DNA of 51,509 bases from Gemmatimonadaceae bacterium (GCA_019745365.1 JAIETI010000001.1:1-51509); one strand, 5' to 3'; positions 1-8,613 are shown, numbered from the stretch's first letter. Notes: generated from the sequence alone by a model not told the origin. Translations and numbers: made by a program.

Positions 1-926
1 CGCGCGAGCCCCGGCGCCATCTGTGGCACGGTCAGCCCCCACGGCCCGATCCCGCAGGCGAGCGCGGCGAGCGCGTTCCGCACGTTGTGCTCACCTGGCA
101 CCTGCAGCGCGACCTCGCCCAGCGGCTTCCCATCGTACACCACGCCGAAACGCGTGCCGCCATCCGCGATGCGCAGGTCGACGGCGCGCAACCGAGCGTC
201 TGCGCTAGTGATCCCGTAGCGGATCACCTCCGCCGTCGGCGGCGAGGGGAGCGCGTTCGCCCCGGGATCGTCGGCGCAGAGCACCACCCAGCGCGCGCGC
301 CGCACGAAGGTGCTGAAGGTGTCGTGGATGTCTTGAAGATCGCGGTAGATGTCGAGGTGGTCGGCCTCGACGTTCGTCACCACCGCGACATCTGGGGTGA
401 GCGCGAGAAAGGAGCGATCGTACTCGTCTGCTTCGACGACAAAGGTCTCGGTGCCGTTGAATCGCAGGTTGCCCCCCCACGCCGTCACGCGCGCACCGAC
501 CACGCCGGTGGGCGCGACGCCCGCCGCCTCGAGCGCATCGGTGGTCATCACCGTCGTCGTGCTCTTCCCATGCGTCCCCGCCACACCGATCAATCGCCCG
601 CCCGCACACCCCTCGGCCAGCGCCTCCGCGCGACGGATGACCGGGATGCCAAGCGCGTGAGCGCGTGCGAGTTCAGGATGATCCTTGGGCATCGCACTCG
701 TCACGACCACGGCGCGCGCGCCGTCGAGGTGCGCCGGATCGTGTCCGGTGATGACGTCGATGCCGAGCGCGCGGAGATCGTCCGCGCTGCCGGGGTTGCC
801 ATCGCATCCAGTGACAGTGGCGCCGCGACGAAGGAAGAGCTCAGCGAGCGCCGACATCCCTGCGCCGGCGATGCCGACGAAGTGGATGGGACGCGGATCG
901 GCCGTGAGGAGAAGAGAGTTCGACAC
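1..926 (-). CDS. murC: MurC, UDP-N-acetylmuramate--L-alanine ligase (3' end off left edge)
   Basis: Cytoplasmic Mur ligase that joins L-Ala to UDP-MurNAc, the first peptide step of peptidoglycan synthesis. About 308 of the usual ~460 residues are visible. The N-terminal nucleotide fold IHFVGIAGAGMSAL begins near residue 14. The ATP loop GVAGTHGKSTTT, the EADEYDRS segment and the NVEADHLDIY segment follow, and GEHNVRNALAALA lies close to the window edge. The start is a GTG at 924-926 giving VSNSLLLTADP; no in-frame ATG lies upstream, and the Shine-Dalgarno is weak. The gene is separated from murG by a plus-strand VapBC and nucleotidyltransferase insert, so it cannot share an uninterrupted sense transcript of compact design with murG and probably needs its own promoter in 927-1055. 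Identity is certain; the start is probable. Confidence 0.95.
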   Translation of the reverse strand, partial: MSNSLLLTADPRPIHFVGIAGAGMSALAELFLRRGATVTGCDGNPGSADDLRALGIDVITGHDPAHLDGARAVVVTSAMPKDHPELARAHALGIPVIRRAEALAEGCAGGRLIGVAGTHGKSTTTVMTTDALEAAGVAPTGVVGARVTAWGGNLRFNGTETFVVEADEYDRSFLALTPDVAVVTNVEADHLDIYRDLQDIHDTFSTFVRRARWVVLCADDPGANALPSPPTAEVIRYGITSADARLRAVDLRIADGGTRFGVVYDGKPLGEVALQVPGEHNVRNALAALACGIGPWGLTVPQMAPGLA

Positions 927-1003
927 GCGATGCGAGAAGACGATGAGGGGAGCGCTCGTTGGATGACGATCACGCCCCGGGATTCGCTACGCTGTGTGCT
1001 ACC

Positions 1004-1032
1004 TTGACGAATCGACCCGAGCGCCTTACGCT
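1004..1032 (+). promoter_or_regulatory. Probable promoter of vapBC
   Basis: TTGACG at 1004-1009 and TACGCT at 1027-1032 are separated by 17 bp, with vapB starting 24 bp downstream. The -10 element lies inside an inverted repeat, as expected for an autorepressed toxin-antitoxin promoter. This is inferred from sequence only. Confidence 0.5.
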
Positions 1033-1039
1033 TCGTAAG
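1025..1039. promoter_or_regulatory. Inverted repeat, candidate VapB operator
   Basis: CTTACG-CTT-CGTAAG is a perfect 6-bp inverted repeat with a 3-bp spacer. It overlaps the predicted -10 box and ends 16 bp before the vapB ATG. AbrB-fold antitoxins bind such short dyads to repress their own operon. Confidence 0.5.
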
Positions 1040-1055
1040 TCACTCGGAGATTCCA

Positions 1056-1286
1056 ATGCCACACGCCACGATGACCAGCAAAGGCCAGATCACCATCCCC
1101 CGGGCGGTGCGGGAAGCGCTCGCGCTCTACCAGGGGACGACCATCGAGTTCGAGCTCGAGAAGGATGGGAGCGCGCGCATGCGGGCCAAGCATCGGTCGC
1201 TCGACGCGATCATCGGGAGCGTGGCGACGGCTGGCGTCCATCTCACCATCGAGGCGATGGATCCGGGCACGGGGTACGCGCTGTGA
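1056..1286 (+). CDS. vapB: VapB-type antitoxin, AbrB/MazE/SpoVT fold
   Basis: 76-residue DNA-binding antitoxin. The N-terminus MTSKGQITIPRAVREAL is the swapped-hairpin AbrB/SpoVT signature: TSKGQITIP is the DNA-contacting strand, followed by a helix. The C-terminal half (about 45-76) would be the toxin-neutralising tail. GGAG lies 7 nt before the ATG. The stop codon overlaps the GTG start of the PIN toxin (GTGA), so the two are translationally coupled. It lies antisense to the surrounding dcw genes, with a candidate operator just upstream. Family assignment is firm; the VapB name follows from the PIN partner. Confidence 0.88.
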   Translation: MPHATMTSKGQITIPRAVREALALYQGTTIEFELEKDGSARMRAKHRSLDAIIGSVATAGVHLTIEAMDPGTGYAL

Positions 1287-1678
1287 TCGCCGCCGACACG
1301 AATCTCCTCCTCCGGCTTGTGGCGGTGGAGGACGACGCGGCGCAGTCCGCGCAGGCTGCGCGTTGGTTCAAGCGGCATGTCCCCGAAGGGATCTACATCG
1401 ATGCGATCGTCCTGGTCGAAGCGGTGTGGGTCCTCCGCGCCCGCTATCACCGCTCGCGCGTGGAGATCGCCGCGTTCCTACGCAGCCTGCTCGAGACGGT
1501 CGGGATCGGCGTGAGCGATGTGGCCGCGGTGCGGCGTGCTCTCGCCGCGTACCGTGACGGCCGCGGCGACTTCGCCGATTATCTGATCCGCGAGCGCGCG
1601 CGCGAGGCCGGCGCGATCCCGACGGCGACGTTCGACCGTGCGTTGAAGGGTGAAGCGGGGTTCACGGTCGTGGGGTAG
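1283..1678 (+). CDS. vapC: VapC-type PIN-domain ribonuclease toxin
   Basis: 131-residue PIN-domain protein, the usual VapC size. The acidic metal-binding residues are in place: D5 in ADTNLLLR, E46 in VLVEAVWVL, D96/D99 in GDFADYLI and D118 in TFDRAL. VapC toxins are Mg-dependent RNases that cut tRNA or rRNA and are held inactive by VapB. The GTG start at 1283-1285 overlaps the vapB stop by 4 nt. An upstream in-frame extension would run through vapB and is not credible. All catalytic positions look intact, so the module is probably functional. Confidence 0.9.
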   Translation: MIAADTNLLLRLVAVEDDAAQSAQAARWFKRHVPEGIYIDAIVLVEAVWVLRARYHRSRVEIAAFLRSLLETVGIGVSDVAAVRRALAAYRDGRGDFADYLIRERAREAGAIPTATFDRALKGEAGFTVVG

Positions 1679-1730
1679 ACGCGGGCGATTCGCGTTGCTT
1701 CCTCGGCCACGGCAGGACGATATTTCGACA

Positions 1731-1925
1731 ATGACGCAGTTTCGCTACGACCACGATTCGCGCATCCGGGCGATGAGCCCGGAGGAGAAGTTGCGCGTCT
1801 CCGAAGACCTCTGGGTCGAAGCGAAAGGGCTGATGGCGGCCGGCGTTCGGCTTCGCCACCCTGACTGGACCGATACGCAGGTCCAGGACGAAGTCCGGAA
1901 GTTGATGCGCGACGCGGGTGAATAG
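1731..1925 (+). CDS. Small hypothetical protein paired with nucleotidyltransferase
   Basis: 64 residues, mostly helical and charged. It contains SPEEKLRVSEDLW, then AGVRLRHPDWT and a C-terminal EVRKLMRDAGE helix. The ATG at 1731 is the first sensible start; an upstream in-frame start would lie inside the vapC tail. The last 8 nt overlap the GTG start of the next gene, so they form a coupled two-gene unit. I recognise the pattern of a short acidic/helical partner before a minimal nucleotidyltransferase, but no named family. A toxin-antitoxin-like role is a hypothesis only. Confidence 0.7.
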   Translation: MTQFRYDHDSRIRAMSPEEKLRVSEDLWVEAKGLMAAGVRLRHPDWTDTQVQDEVRKLMRDAGE

Positions 1926-2484
1926 CCTCGTCGCGCATTTCGTCTCTCCGTTGGAGCGCGCGGGGATCGGGTATGCTGTAACGGGAGGATTGGCGTCGGT
2001 GATCTACGGCCATCCCCGACTCACCGTCGATGTCGATCTCGTGCTCGCGCTCTCGCCAAGCGACACGGCGCGCTTCGCGGCGATCTGGCCGCCCGTCGAC
2101 TTCTACTGCCCGGACGCCGACACCCTTCGCGGAGAATCCACGCGCGGAGCGCACGGCCATTTCAACGTGTACCACCATGCCACGGGGCTCCGAGCTGATG
2201 TGTATCTCGCCGGCACGGATCCGTTCCAGCGATGGGCGCTCGACCATGCTCGGCGGGTGATGTTCGACGGATCAGAGATCCGTGTCGCCCCGATCGAGTA
2301 TGTGATCGTGTTCAAGCTGCGCTACGTGCGCGACGGTGGGTCGCGCCGCCACCTCACGGATGTCGCGCGGATCATGAACGTCAACGAGGCGATGATCGAT
2401 CGCCCGACGCTGACCGGCTGGGTCGAGCAGTACCGCGTGCATGCGGAGCTGGCCGAGGCCGAGGGGCTGCGCGCCGAGGGCTAA
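1918..2484 (+). CDS. Nucleotidyltransferase-fold protein (MNT/AbiEii-like)
   Basis: 188 residues. The N-terminus has the polymerase-beta nucleotidyltransferase signature: GGLASVIYG (G23, G24, S27) followed by LTVDVDLVL with the D38-x-D40 metal pair. The second half contains the RVAPIEYVIVFKLRY segment typical of AbiEii/MNT-like and DUF6036-like proteins, which often sit in toxin-antitoxin or phage-defence pairs. The start is the GTG at 1918, overlapping the small upstream ORF by 8 nt. The gene is convergent with murG and their stop codons overlap by 4 nt. The target of any nucleotidyl transfer is unknown. Confidence 0.8.
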   Translation: MNSLVAHFVSPLERAGIGYAVTGGLASVIYGHPRLTVDVDLVLALSPSDTARFAAIWPPVDFYCPDADTLRGESTRGAHGHFNVYHHATGLRADVYLAGTDPFQRWALDHARRVMFDGSEIRVAPIEYVIVFKLRYVRDGGSRRHLTDVARIMNVNEAMIDRPTLTGWVEQYRVHAELAEAEGLRAEG

Positions 2485-3584
2485 CCGGTCGTGGCAAGCA
2501 GCGCCGCCACCCGCGCTGCGATCTCCGCCGCCGCCTGCGGCTTCCCACGCGACTCAGCCGCGCGCGCCATCGCCGCGAGGCGCGGCGCGTTGCTCAAGAG
2601 ACCCGTCACGGTCTCCGCGAGCGCGGTTGCCGAGAGCTGCGCCTGTGGGAGGTGCACGCCGGCCCCCGCCGCTTCGAGCACACGCGCGTTCGCCGTCTGA
2701 TGGTCTGCGGCGGCGGTCGGTAGCGGCACCAACACCATCGGGATCCCCCACGCGCAGAGCTCGCTCGACCCCATCATCCCGGCGCGCACCAGCGCGAGGT
2801 CCGCGGCGGCGTACGCGGTCGCGATCGGCGCGAGGTAGGGGACGACACGCACATCCGGTCGGTCGAGCGACCGATACGCATCGTACTGCCCCTTCCCCGT
2901 CGCCCAGATCACGCAGAGATCGCGCGGGAGCCCCGCCGACACCCACGCCGCCATCGCCTGATTGATCGCGCGCGCGCCTTGGCTCCCCCCGAACACGAGC
3001 AACACGCGCGCGGCCGCAGGGAATCCCCACTGCGCACGCGCTGCGGTGGCATCGGGGCGGATGTCCGGCGGCGGGTCGATCGGGTTTCCGGTGTCGAGCA
3101 TCAACGCGCGCGTGGCGGGGAGCGCACGCCGCGCCTCGGGATAGCCGAGGTAGATCTCGCGAGTGAATCGAGCACTCCAGCGCGCGGTGATGCCGGGGAT
3201 CGCGTCGCCCATGTGCTGTACCACAGGGATTCCGCGCCACGCGGCCCACGCGAGCGTGAGTCCTGAGGCGTAGCCGCCGGTGCCGACGACGAGGGCGGGT
3301 GCGTGCGAGCGCCCCACTCGTTGCAGTCGCCCCCACGAGCGCATCACTCCCCGTGCGGTGCGCCAGTTCTGCCAGACGCGCGGGCGATAGAGCGGATGGA
3401 GATCGAGGAGCGTGAACGGGAACTCCGTCGTCGGGAGCACATCACGCTCGATGCCGCGCTCCGCGCCGACGAAGTGCGGCTGCACGTCCGGGCGCAGTTG
3501 GCGCAACGCCCGCGCGATCGCGAGTCCGGGATAGAGGTGCCCACCGGTACCGCCGCCCGCGAAGAGGACCGTCGGGGCGGTCAC
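2481..3584 (-). CDS. murG: MurG, lipid II-forming GlcNAc transferase
   Basis: Peripheral membrane GT28 enzyme that adds GlcNAc from UDP-GlcNAc to lipid I. 367 residues, the normal length. The N-terminal G-loop GGGTGGHLYPGLAIA is at residues 10-24, the second loop GTGGYASG is near 102, and the C-domain donor site has FGGSQGARAIN and GMMGSSELCAWGIP with the PLPTAAADHQTANA segment. It starts with ATG 7 nt after the ftsW stop. Its stop overlaps the stop of the convergent nucleotidyltransferase gene, so the dcw transcript runs into plus-strand genes here. Confidence 0.97.
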   Translation of the reverse strand: MTAPTVLFAGGGTGGHLYPGLAIARALRQLRPDVQPHFVGAERGIERDVLPTTEFPFTLLDLHPLYRPRVWQNWRTARGVMRSWGRLQRVGRSHAPALVVGTGGYASGLTLAWAAWRGIPVVQHMGDAIPGITARWSARFTREIYLGYPEARRALPATRALMLDTGNPIDPPPDIRPDATAARAQWGFPAAARVLLVFGGSQGARAINQAMAAWVSAGLPRDLCVIWATGKGQYDAYRSLDRPDVRVVPYLAPIATAYAAADLALVRAGMMGSSELCAWGIPMVLVPLPTAAADHQTANARVLEAAGAGVHLPQAQLSATALAETVTGLLSNAPRLAAMARAAESRGKPQAAAEIAARVAALLATTG

Positions 3585-3591
3585 GCGCGGC

Positions 3592-4785
3592 TCACGCGCC
3601 CTGCGCGGCGAAGGCAGGAGCGGCGAGCGGATCGGTGGCGAAGGCGCCGTGCACGCGCTCGCGCTGACTCCCGATGTTCACCAGCATCCCCGTCATCAGG
3701 AAGGAGAGCAGCAGGTTCGAACGTCCGTACGAGATGAAGGGGAGCGTGAGCCCCGTCGTCGGCAGCAGGCCGATCACCACGCCGATGTGGAGGAACGCCG
3801 TGCTCACGAGTGCGAAGGTCAAGCCGATCGCCACCAGACGTTGGAACGGCGTGCGAGCCTGCTGCGCGATGCGGAAGCCGAGGAATCCCCAGAGGGCGAA
3901 CAATCCGACGAGCACGAAGAGGCCGACGAAGCCCCACTCCTCGCCCACGTTGCTCGCAACGAAATCGTTGTACGGGAGCGGGAGGAATCCGAACTGCTGG
4001 CGCCCCTGCCCGAACCCCACCCCGAAGGCGCCACCACTCCCCACCGCGATGAGCGACTCCTGCAGCTGGAGGTTCACCTTCTGGTGCACCGCGCTCGCGT
4101 CGGTGAACCCGCGCAGCCGCTCGAGCACGTACTGCAAACGTTGGATCTCGCTCCAGAGCACCGGGATGCTCAGAAAGCCAAGGAAGACAAAGTGGCCGAC
4201 GCGGGCTCCACCGGCGTAGAGCACCACACCCATCAGCAGCATGAAGTAGATCGCGACCGAGAGGTCCGGCTCCAACGCCGCGCAGAGCGCGAGCGAGCCG
4301 ACGCCGACCAAGAAGGGGAGCATCCCCTTCGTGAGCCGCCGCATCTGCTCCCCCTTCTTCACCACGAGCATCGCGGTCCAGATGATCACGGCGAGCTTCG
4401 CGAACTCCGAGGGTTGGATCGAACCGCCGAACAGGAAGCGCCGCGAGCCGTGGATCTCCGGCGCGATCGCCTTGGTGAAGGGGAGCACCGTGCACAGCAT
4501 CGCCGCGAGCGCGCCGCCCATGATCCACCAGGCGACGCTCCGCCAGCGTTCTGCGTCCACCTTGGCCACGATCGCGAAGAGCACCATGCCCACCGCCATC
4601 CCACTCAGCTGGCGCATGAGGAAATGCGTACTCCCCCGCCCCGCCTGCATCGCCACGAACGCGCTCGCCGAATAGAGGATCGCCAACCCGAAGGCCATCA
4701 GCGCCGCGGTGACGATCACCAGTCCACGCGCCTCCACGCCCATGCGCCAGCGATCGCGGGCCGCGACCACCGTGGATGTGCTCAT
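3592..4785 (-). CDS. ftsW: FtsW, septal peptidoglycan glycosyltransferase (SEDS)
   Basis: 397-residue polytopic SEDS protein that polymerises lipid II at the septum with FtsI. Around ten hydrophobic helices are visible. The conserved PSEFAKLAVIIW segment, ALEPDLSVA, the loop with GSGGAFGVGFGQGRQ and LPYNDFVASNVGEEWGF, and the late SYGRSNLLLSFL segment are all present. The last motif is usually SYGGSS in other phyla. The ATG start overlaps the murD stop (ATGA). FtsW rather than RodA follows from its position between murD and murG. Confidence 0.95.
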   Translation of the reverse strand: MSTSTVVAARDRWRMGVEARGLVIVTAALMAFGLAILYSASAFVAMQAGRGSTHFLMRQLSGMAVGMVLFAIVAKVDAERWRSVAWWIMGGALAAMLCTVLPFTKAIAPEIHGSRRFLFGGSIQPSEFAKLAVIIWTAMLVVKKGEQMRRLTKGMLPFLVGVGSLALCAALEPDLSVAIYFMLLMGVVLYAGGARVGHFVFLGFLSIPVLWSEIQRLQYVLERLRGFTDASAVHQKVNLQLQESLIAVGSGGAFGVGFGQGRQQFGFLPLPYNDFVASNVGEEWGFVGLFVLVGLFALWGFLGFRIAQQARTPFQRLVAIGLTFALVSTAFLHIGVVIGLLPTTGLTLPFISYGRSNLLLSFLMTGMLVNIGSQRERVHGAFATDPLAAPAFAAQGA

Positions 4786-6137
4786 GCCTCGAGTGCCAAG
4801 CGCCGGAAGGCGGCGCCGCGGGCTTCGTAGTTCGCGAACATGTCGAATGAGGAGCAGGCGGGGGCAAGCAGGACCGCGTCACCGGTGTGCGCGAGCGCGC
4901 GCGCCCGAGCCATCACCGTCTCAAAGGACGATCCAGCGCCCTCCACGGGCACCGCGCCAGCCAGCGGCGCGAGATCACGGACGATCGCTCCCTCCGCCTC
5001 GCCGAACGCGACGACCGCACGGGCGTGCGCCCGCAGCCCGTCGAGCAGCGCCGTGTACGGCTCGCCCTTGTGTCGGCCTCCGAGCAGCACCACCGTCGGC
5101 TGCGTCATCCCCGCGATCGCCACGCGCGCCGACGCCACGTTGGTCGCTTTGGAATCGTTGATGTAGCGCACCCCGGCGCGCTCGCCGACGACCTCCAGCC
5201 GATGCGGGATCCCGCCGAACCGACGAACCCCCTCCGCGAGACGCCCGCGCGCCTCGGTGGTGCGGTGCGCGGGGTCCGCGAGCATCACCGCCGCGAGCGC
5301 GGCGAGCACGTTCGCCACGTTGTGGTCGCCCAGCAGCGGGACCTCCCCGCGCGCGAGCACCGGCGCCCCATCGACGACGAGCATCCCGGTCGCCTGATCG
5401 AGATGCGCGTACGCTGATGTCCGCAGCGAGAACGCCGCGCGCTCGCCGACGATCCCCGCGGTGAGCGCGATCGAGTCGGCATCATCGGCGTTCGTGACCC
5501 AGCGGCTCGCGGGCCGCGCCGCCCGAAAGAGCAGCCGCTTGTCCGCGTAGTACTCCGCGAGCGAGGCGTACCGATCGAGATGGTCCGGAGCGAGGTTCGT
5601 GAGCACCCCGACCACCGGGTCAACGCTCGGCGTATCGTGCAACTGGAATGACGAGAGTTCGAGCGCGACCCAAGCTGGGAGCGGATCGGCGAGTGCGACT
5701 TCTGCCAGCGGCGTGCCGATGTTCCCCGCCGCGACCGCGTCAGTGCCCAAGGCGCGCAACAGATGCGCGATGAGTGCGGTGACCGTCGTCTTCCCATTCG
5801 TGCCGGTGGTGGCGATGTAGCGGAGCCCGCGCGCGTGCTGCAGCGCGATCTCCACCTCGCTCACGATGGGCACCCCCGCGCGACGCGCGGCCTGCAGTGG
5901 CGGCGCCTCCGGCGGGATCCCCGGACTCACCACCACGCGTGCGGCACGCGCGATGCGCTCCAGATCGTGGGTGCCGGCCACAGCATCGACCCCGGCCGTC
6001 CGCAACGCGGCCACCGTTGCGGCCACCGCATCGTTTGAGGTCGCATCGGAGGCGTAGACCTGCTGGCCGGCGCGCGCGAGGAGGAGCGCCGCCGCGCGCC
6101 CGCTCCGGCCGAGGCCGAGGACCGCGACTTCGCTCAC
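4782..6137 (-). CDS. murD: MurD, UDP-MurNAc-L-Ala--D-Glu ligase
   Basis: Cytoplasmic Mur ligase adding D-glutamate. 451 residues from the GTG at 6135-6137, which overlaps the mraY stop (GTGA). The N-terminal dinucleotide fold VAVLGLGRSGRAAA, the ATP loop ATTGTNGKTTVTA, NLAPDHLDRY, GDHNVANVLAALA, NDSKATNVASA and LLGGRHKGEPY all match MurD. The C-terminus has LLAPACSSFDMFANYEARG, the family's closing signature. A longer reading extending into mraY is possible in frame but would duplicate coding space and has no supporting motif. Confidence 0.97.
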   Translation of the reverse strand: MSEVAVLGLGRSGRAAALLLARAGQQVYASDATSNDAVAATVAALRTAGVDAVAGTHDLERIARAARVVVSPGIPPEAPPLQAARRAGVPIVSEVEIALQHARGLRYIATTGTNGKTTVTALIAHLLRALGTDAVAAGNIGTPLAEVALADPLPAWVALELSSFQLHDTPSVDPVVGVLTNLAPDHLDRYASLAEYYADKRLLFRAARPASRWVTNADDADSIALTAGIVGERAAFSLRTSAYAHLDQATGMLVVDGAPVLARGEVPLLGDHNVANVLAALAAVMLADPAHRTTEARGRLAEGVRRFGGIPHRLEVVGERAGVRYINDSKATNVASARVAIAGMTQPTVVLLGGRHKGEPYTALLDGLRAHARAVVAFGEAEGAIVRDLAPLAGAVPVEGAGSSFETVMARARALAHTGDAVLLAPACSSFDMFANYEARGAAFRRLALEA

Positions 6138-7267
6138 CGCAGCTTCAACGTCGAGAGGGCGACGAAGGCGCAGAGCACGCCGAGGATCCAGAAGCGCACG
6201 ACGACCTGCGTCTCCGGCCAACCGGCGAGCTCGAAGTGATGATGGATGGGCGCGCGTCGGAAGAAACGATTGGCCATCGCGTAGTCCTTCCCGTACCGGA
6301 ACTTGCGCCACTTGAACACACTGCGCTGGATGATCACCGAGAGCGTCTCGACCACGAACACACCGCCGATCAACACCACGAGGAACTCGCTCTTGAGCAG
6401 GATCGCCACCCCGCCGAGCGCACCGCCGAGCGCGAGCGAGCCGGTGTCGCCCATGAACACCTGCGCTGGGTGGCAGTTGAACCAGAGGAAGCCCACACAT
6501 GCGCCGAACACCGCCGCGCAGAAGACCGCGAGCTCCCCCGCCCCGCGCAGATAGAAGATCTGGAGATACTGCGCCGCGTCCACGCGCCCCATCACATACG
6601 CGAAGAGCGCGAGGGTGAGCATCGCGATCGCCATCAGTCCCGCCGAGAGCCCGTCGAGCCCGTCGGTGAGGTTCACCGCATTGCTTGTCCCCGTCATCAC
6701 GAAGGTCACGAAGGGCACATAGAGCCAGGCGATCGTGGGAACGATCAGCACGTACTTGTAGAACGGGAGCGTGGTCGAGGCGCCGGGGAGCTGGCTCAAG
6801 GGATACTGCCAGAGATACCAGCCGAGCGCGGCACCGATGATCACCTGCCCGGTCAACTTGTAGCGTTCGACGAGCCCGGTGTTCTGCTGTCCCGCGCGCT
6901 TCTGCCGGAGCTTGAGGAAGTCATCGAGGAAGCCGAGGAATCCCATCAGCATCGTGACCAGCAGCGCGAGCCAGACGTAGCGATTGTCCACGCGCATCCA
7001 GAGCACGGTCGAGAGCCCGGTCGCCGCGAGGATGATCAGCCCGCCCATCGTCGGGGTGCGACCCTTCGACGCATGCGAGTCCGGCGTCCCCTCCCGCACC
7101 ACCTGATGGATCTGCATCCCCTGCAGACGCCGGATGATCCACGGCCCCACGATGAAGGCGAAGAGCAGTGCCGTCACCGCGGCCCCGGCGGCGCGGAACG
7201 AGATGTAGCGGAAGATGTTCAGTACGCCCAACTGCTTCTGCAGCGGGACCAAGAACCAATAGAGCAT
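6134..7267 (-). CDS. mraY: MraY, phospho-MurNAc-pentapeptide transferase
   Basis: Integral membrane enzyme that moves phospho-MurNAc-pentapeptide to undecaprenyl phosphate, giving lipid I. 377 residues with about ten membrane helices. Diagnostic segments are TPTMGGLIIL, the catalytic FLDDFLKLRQK, NAVNLTDGLDGLSAG, CHPAQVFMGDTGSLALGG and the C-terminal PIHHHFELAGW. The ATG start overlaps the murF stop by 1 nt (TGATG). Confidence 0.98.
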   Translation of the reverse strand: MLYWFLVPLQKQLGVLNIFRYISFRAAGAAVTALLFAFIVGPWIIRRLQGMQIHQVVREGTPDSHASKGRTPTMGGLIILAATGLSTVLWMRVDNRYVWLALLVTMLMGFLGFLDDFLKLRQKRAGQQNTGLVERYKLTGQVIIGAALGWYLWQYPLSQLPGASTTLPFYKYVLIVPTIAWLYVPFVTFVMTGTSNAVNLTDGLDGLSAGLMAIAMLTLALFAYVMGRVDAAQYLQIFYLRGAGELAVFCAAVFGACVGFLWFNCHPAQVFMGDTGSLALGGALGGVAILLKSEFLVVLIGGVFVVETLSVIIQRSVFKWRKFRYGKDYAMANRFFRRAPIHHHFELAGWPETQVVVRFWILGVLCAFVALSTLKLR

Positions 7268-8613
7268 CAGCGAGCCCAGTCGGTGAGGTGTGGGAGCAAT
7301 CGTTCGAGTCGCACGCCGCGCGACGCTTTCAACAGGATGGCCGCGCTCCGCTCCAATCGCGGCGCCAAGCGTGGCCAGAGATCATCGACATCGGCCGCGG
7401 TCACGATGCGCGGGTCGTCGCCACCGACCTCCGCGAGTGCGTCGCGAAAGTCACCGATCCCCGCGACCACCTGGGCCCCGCTCGCGAGCGCCGCGCGCGC
7501 GATGTCGCGGTGCGCGTCCGCGCTGGCGTGCCCGAGCTCGCGCATGGTACCGAGCACCGCGACGCGTTGGCGCGTGGGCGCGACGTCGGCCAGCAGCGCG
7601 AGTGCGGCTCGCATCGACCCGGGGTTCGCATTGTACGCGTCATTGATGAGGAGCGCTTCGCCGAGGGTGGTCACCGCGGAGCGCATCGACGGCGGCGTCA
7701 TCGCGGCGAGTCCTGCGGCCGCTGATCCGAGCGGCGCGCCCACGTACTGCGCGACCGCAAGCGCAAGCATCGCATTGCGACGGTTGTGCGCACCATAGAG
7801 CGCGATCGCCACCCGTGTCCCGTCGATCTCCACCCAGCCGCGGCCATCCTCACCGCTGCCATGCGCGGTGGGCTGCACGTCGCCGCCCTCGAGCCCCGCA
7901 GTGATCACCGTGGCCGCACGTGCGCGTGCCGCGCTCACCAGCGCCGCATCGTCGGCGGGCACCACCGCGGCGGTGATCCCGTCAAGCAGCGACACTTCCT
8001 CCGCCAGCACGCCCTCGAGTGAGCCAAAGCCCTCGAGATGCTCTTCCTGGATGCAGGTGACCACGGCGAGATCGGGCTCCGTGATCGCCCGCAGCAACGC
8101 GATCTCCCCCGGTTCGTTCGTCCCGACCTCGACGATCGCGACCTCCGCGGCATCGTCGAGCGCGAGGAGCGTGAGCGGGACGCCGATCTGGTTGTTGAGG
8201 TTCCCCGTCGTCGCATGCACGGTGAAGGTGCCGGCGAGCGCCGCCCGCAGCAGTTCCTTCGTCGAGGTCTTGCCGTTCGACCCGCCGACGGCGATGAGTT
8301 GCCCCGGCCACGCTCGCCGCCGATAACGTCCGAGCGCACCGAGCGCGTGCAGGGTGTCCGCGACCTCGAACACCGGCACGCCGAGCCCCGCGGCGCGCGC
8401 GGCGTCGTGCACGACCACGGCGCGGACGCCCGCAGCCACTGCCTCGGGGAGATAGTCGTGGGCATCGAAGCGCTCGCCCTTGAGCGCAACGAACACATCG
8501 CCCGGTTGCAGCGTGCGCGTGTCGGTCCAGATGCGACCGACCTCCGCATCCACGCTCGCCCACCGCGGGAGCTCCAACGCGGCGGCGACCCGCGCCAATG
8601 ACCAAAAGGTCAC
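7267..8613 (-). CDS. murF: MurF, D-Ala-D-Ala-adding ligase
   Basis: Adds D-Ala-D-Ala to UDP-MurNAc-tripeptide. 448 residues. The N-terminal substrate domain contains TDTRTLQPGDVFVALKGERF, the ATP loop is VGGSNGKTSTKELL, and GNLNNQIGVPLTLL, VGTNEPGEI and the AHNRRNAMLA and NDAYNANPGSM segments follow, all MurF-specific. ATGA coupling with murE upstream. Confidence 0.97.
   Translation of the reverse strand: MTFWSLARVAAALELPRWASVDAEVGRIWTDTRTLQPGDVFVALKGERFDAHDYLPEAVAAGVRAVVVHDAARAAGLGVPVFEVADTLHALGALGRYRRRAWPGQLIAVGGSNGKTSTKELLRAALAGTFTVHATTGNLNNQIGVPLTLLALDDAAEVAIVEVGTNEPGEIALLRAITEPDLAVVTCIQEEHLEGFGSLEGVLAEEVSLLDGITAAVVPADDAALVSAARARAATVITAGLEGGDVQPTAHGSGEDGRGWVEIDGTRVAIALYGAHNRRNAMLALAVAQYVGAPLGSAAAGLAAMTPPSMRSAVTTLGEALLINDAYNANPGSMRAALALLADVAPTRQRVAVLGTMRELGHASADAHRDIARAALASGAQVVAGIGDFRDALAEVGGDDPRIVTAADVDDLWPRLAPRLERSAAILLKASRGVRLERLLPHLTDWAR

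Noticed and set aside
3649-4830. Long plus-strand open frame opposite ftsW
   Set aside because: Antisense shadow of a high-GC gene. Composition is Arg/His/Glu-rich, with no motif, and the opposite strand has unmistakable FtsW.
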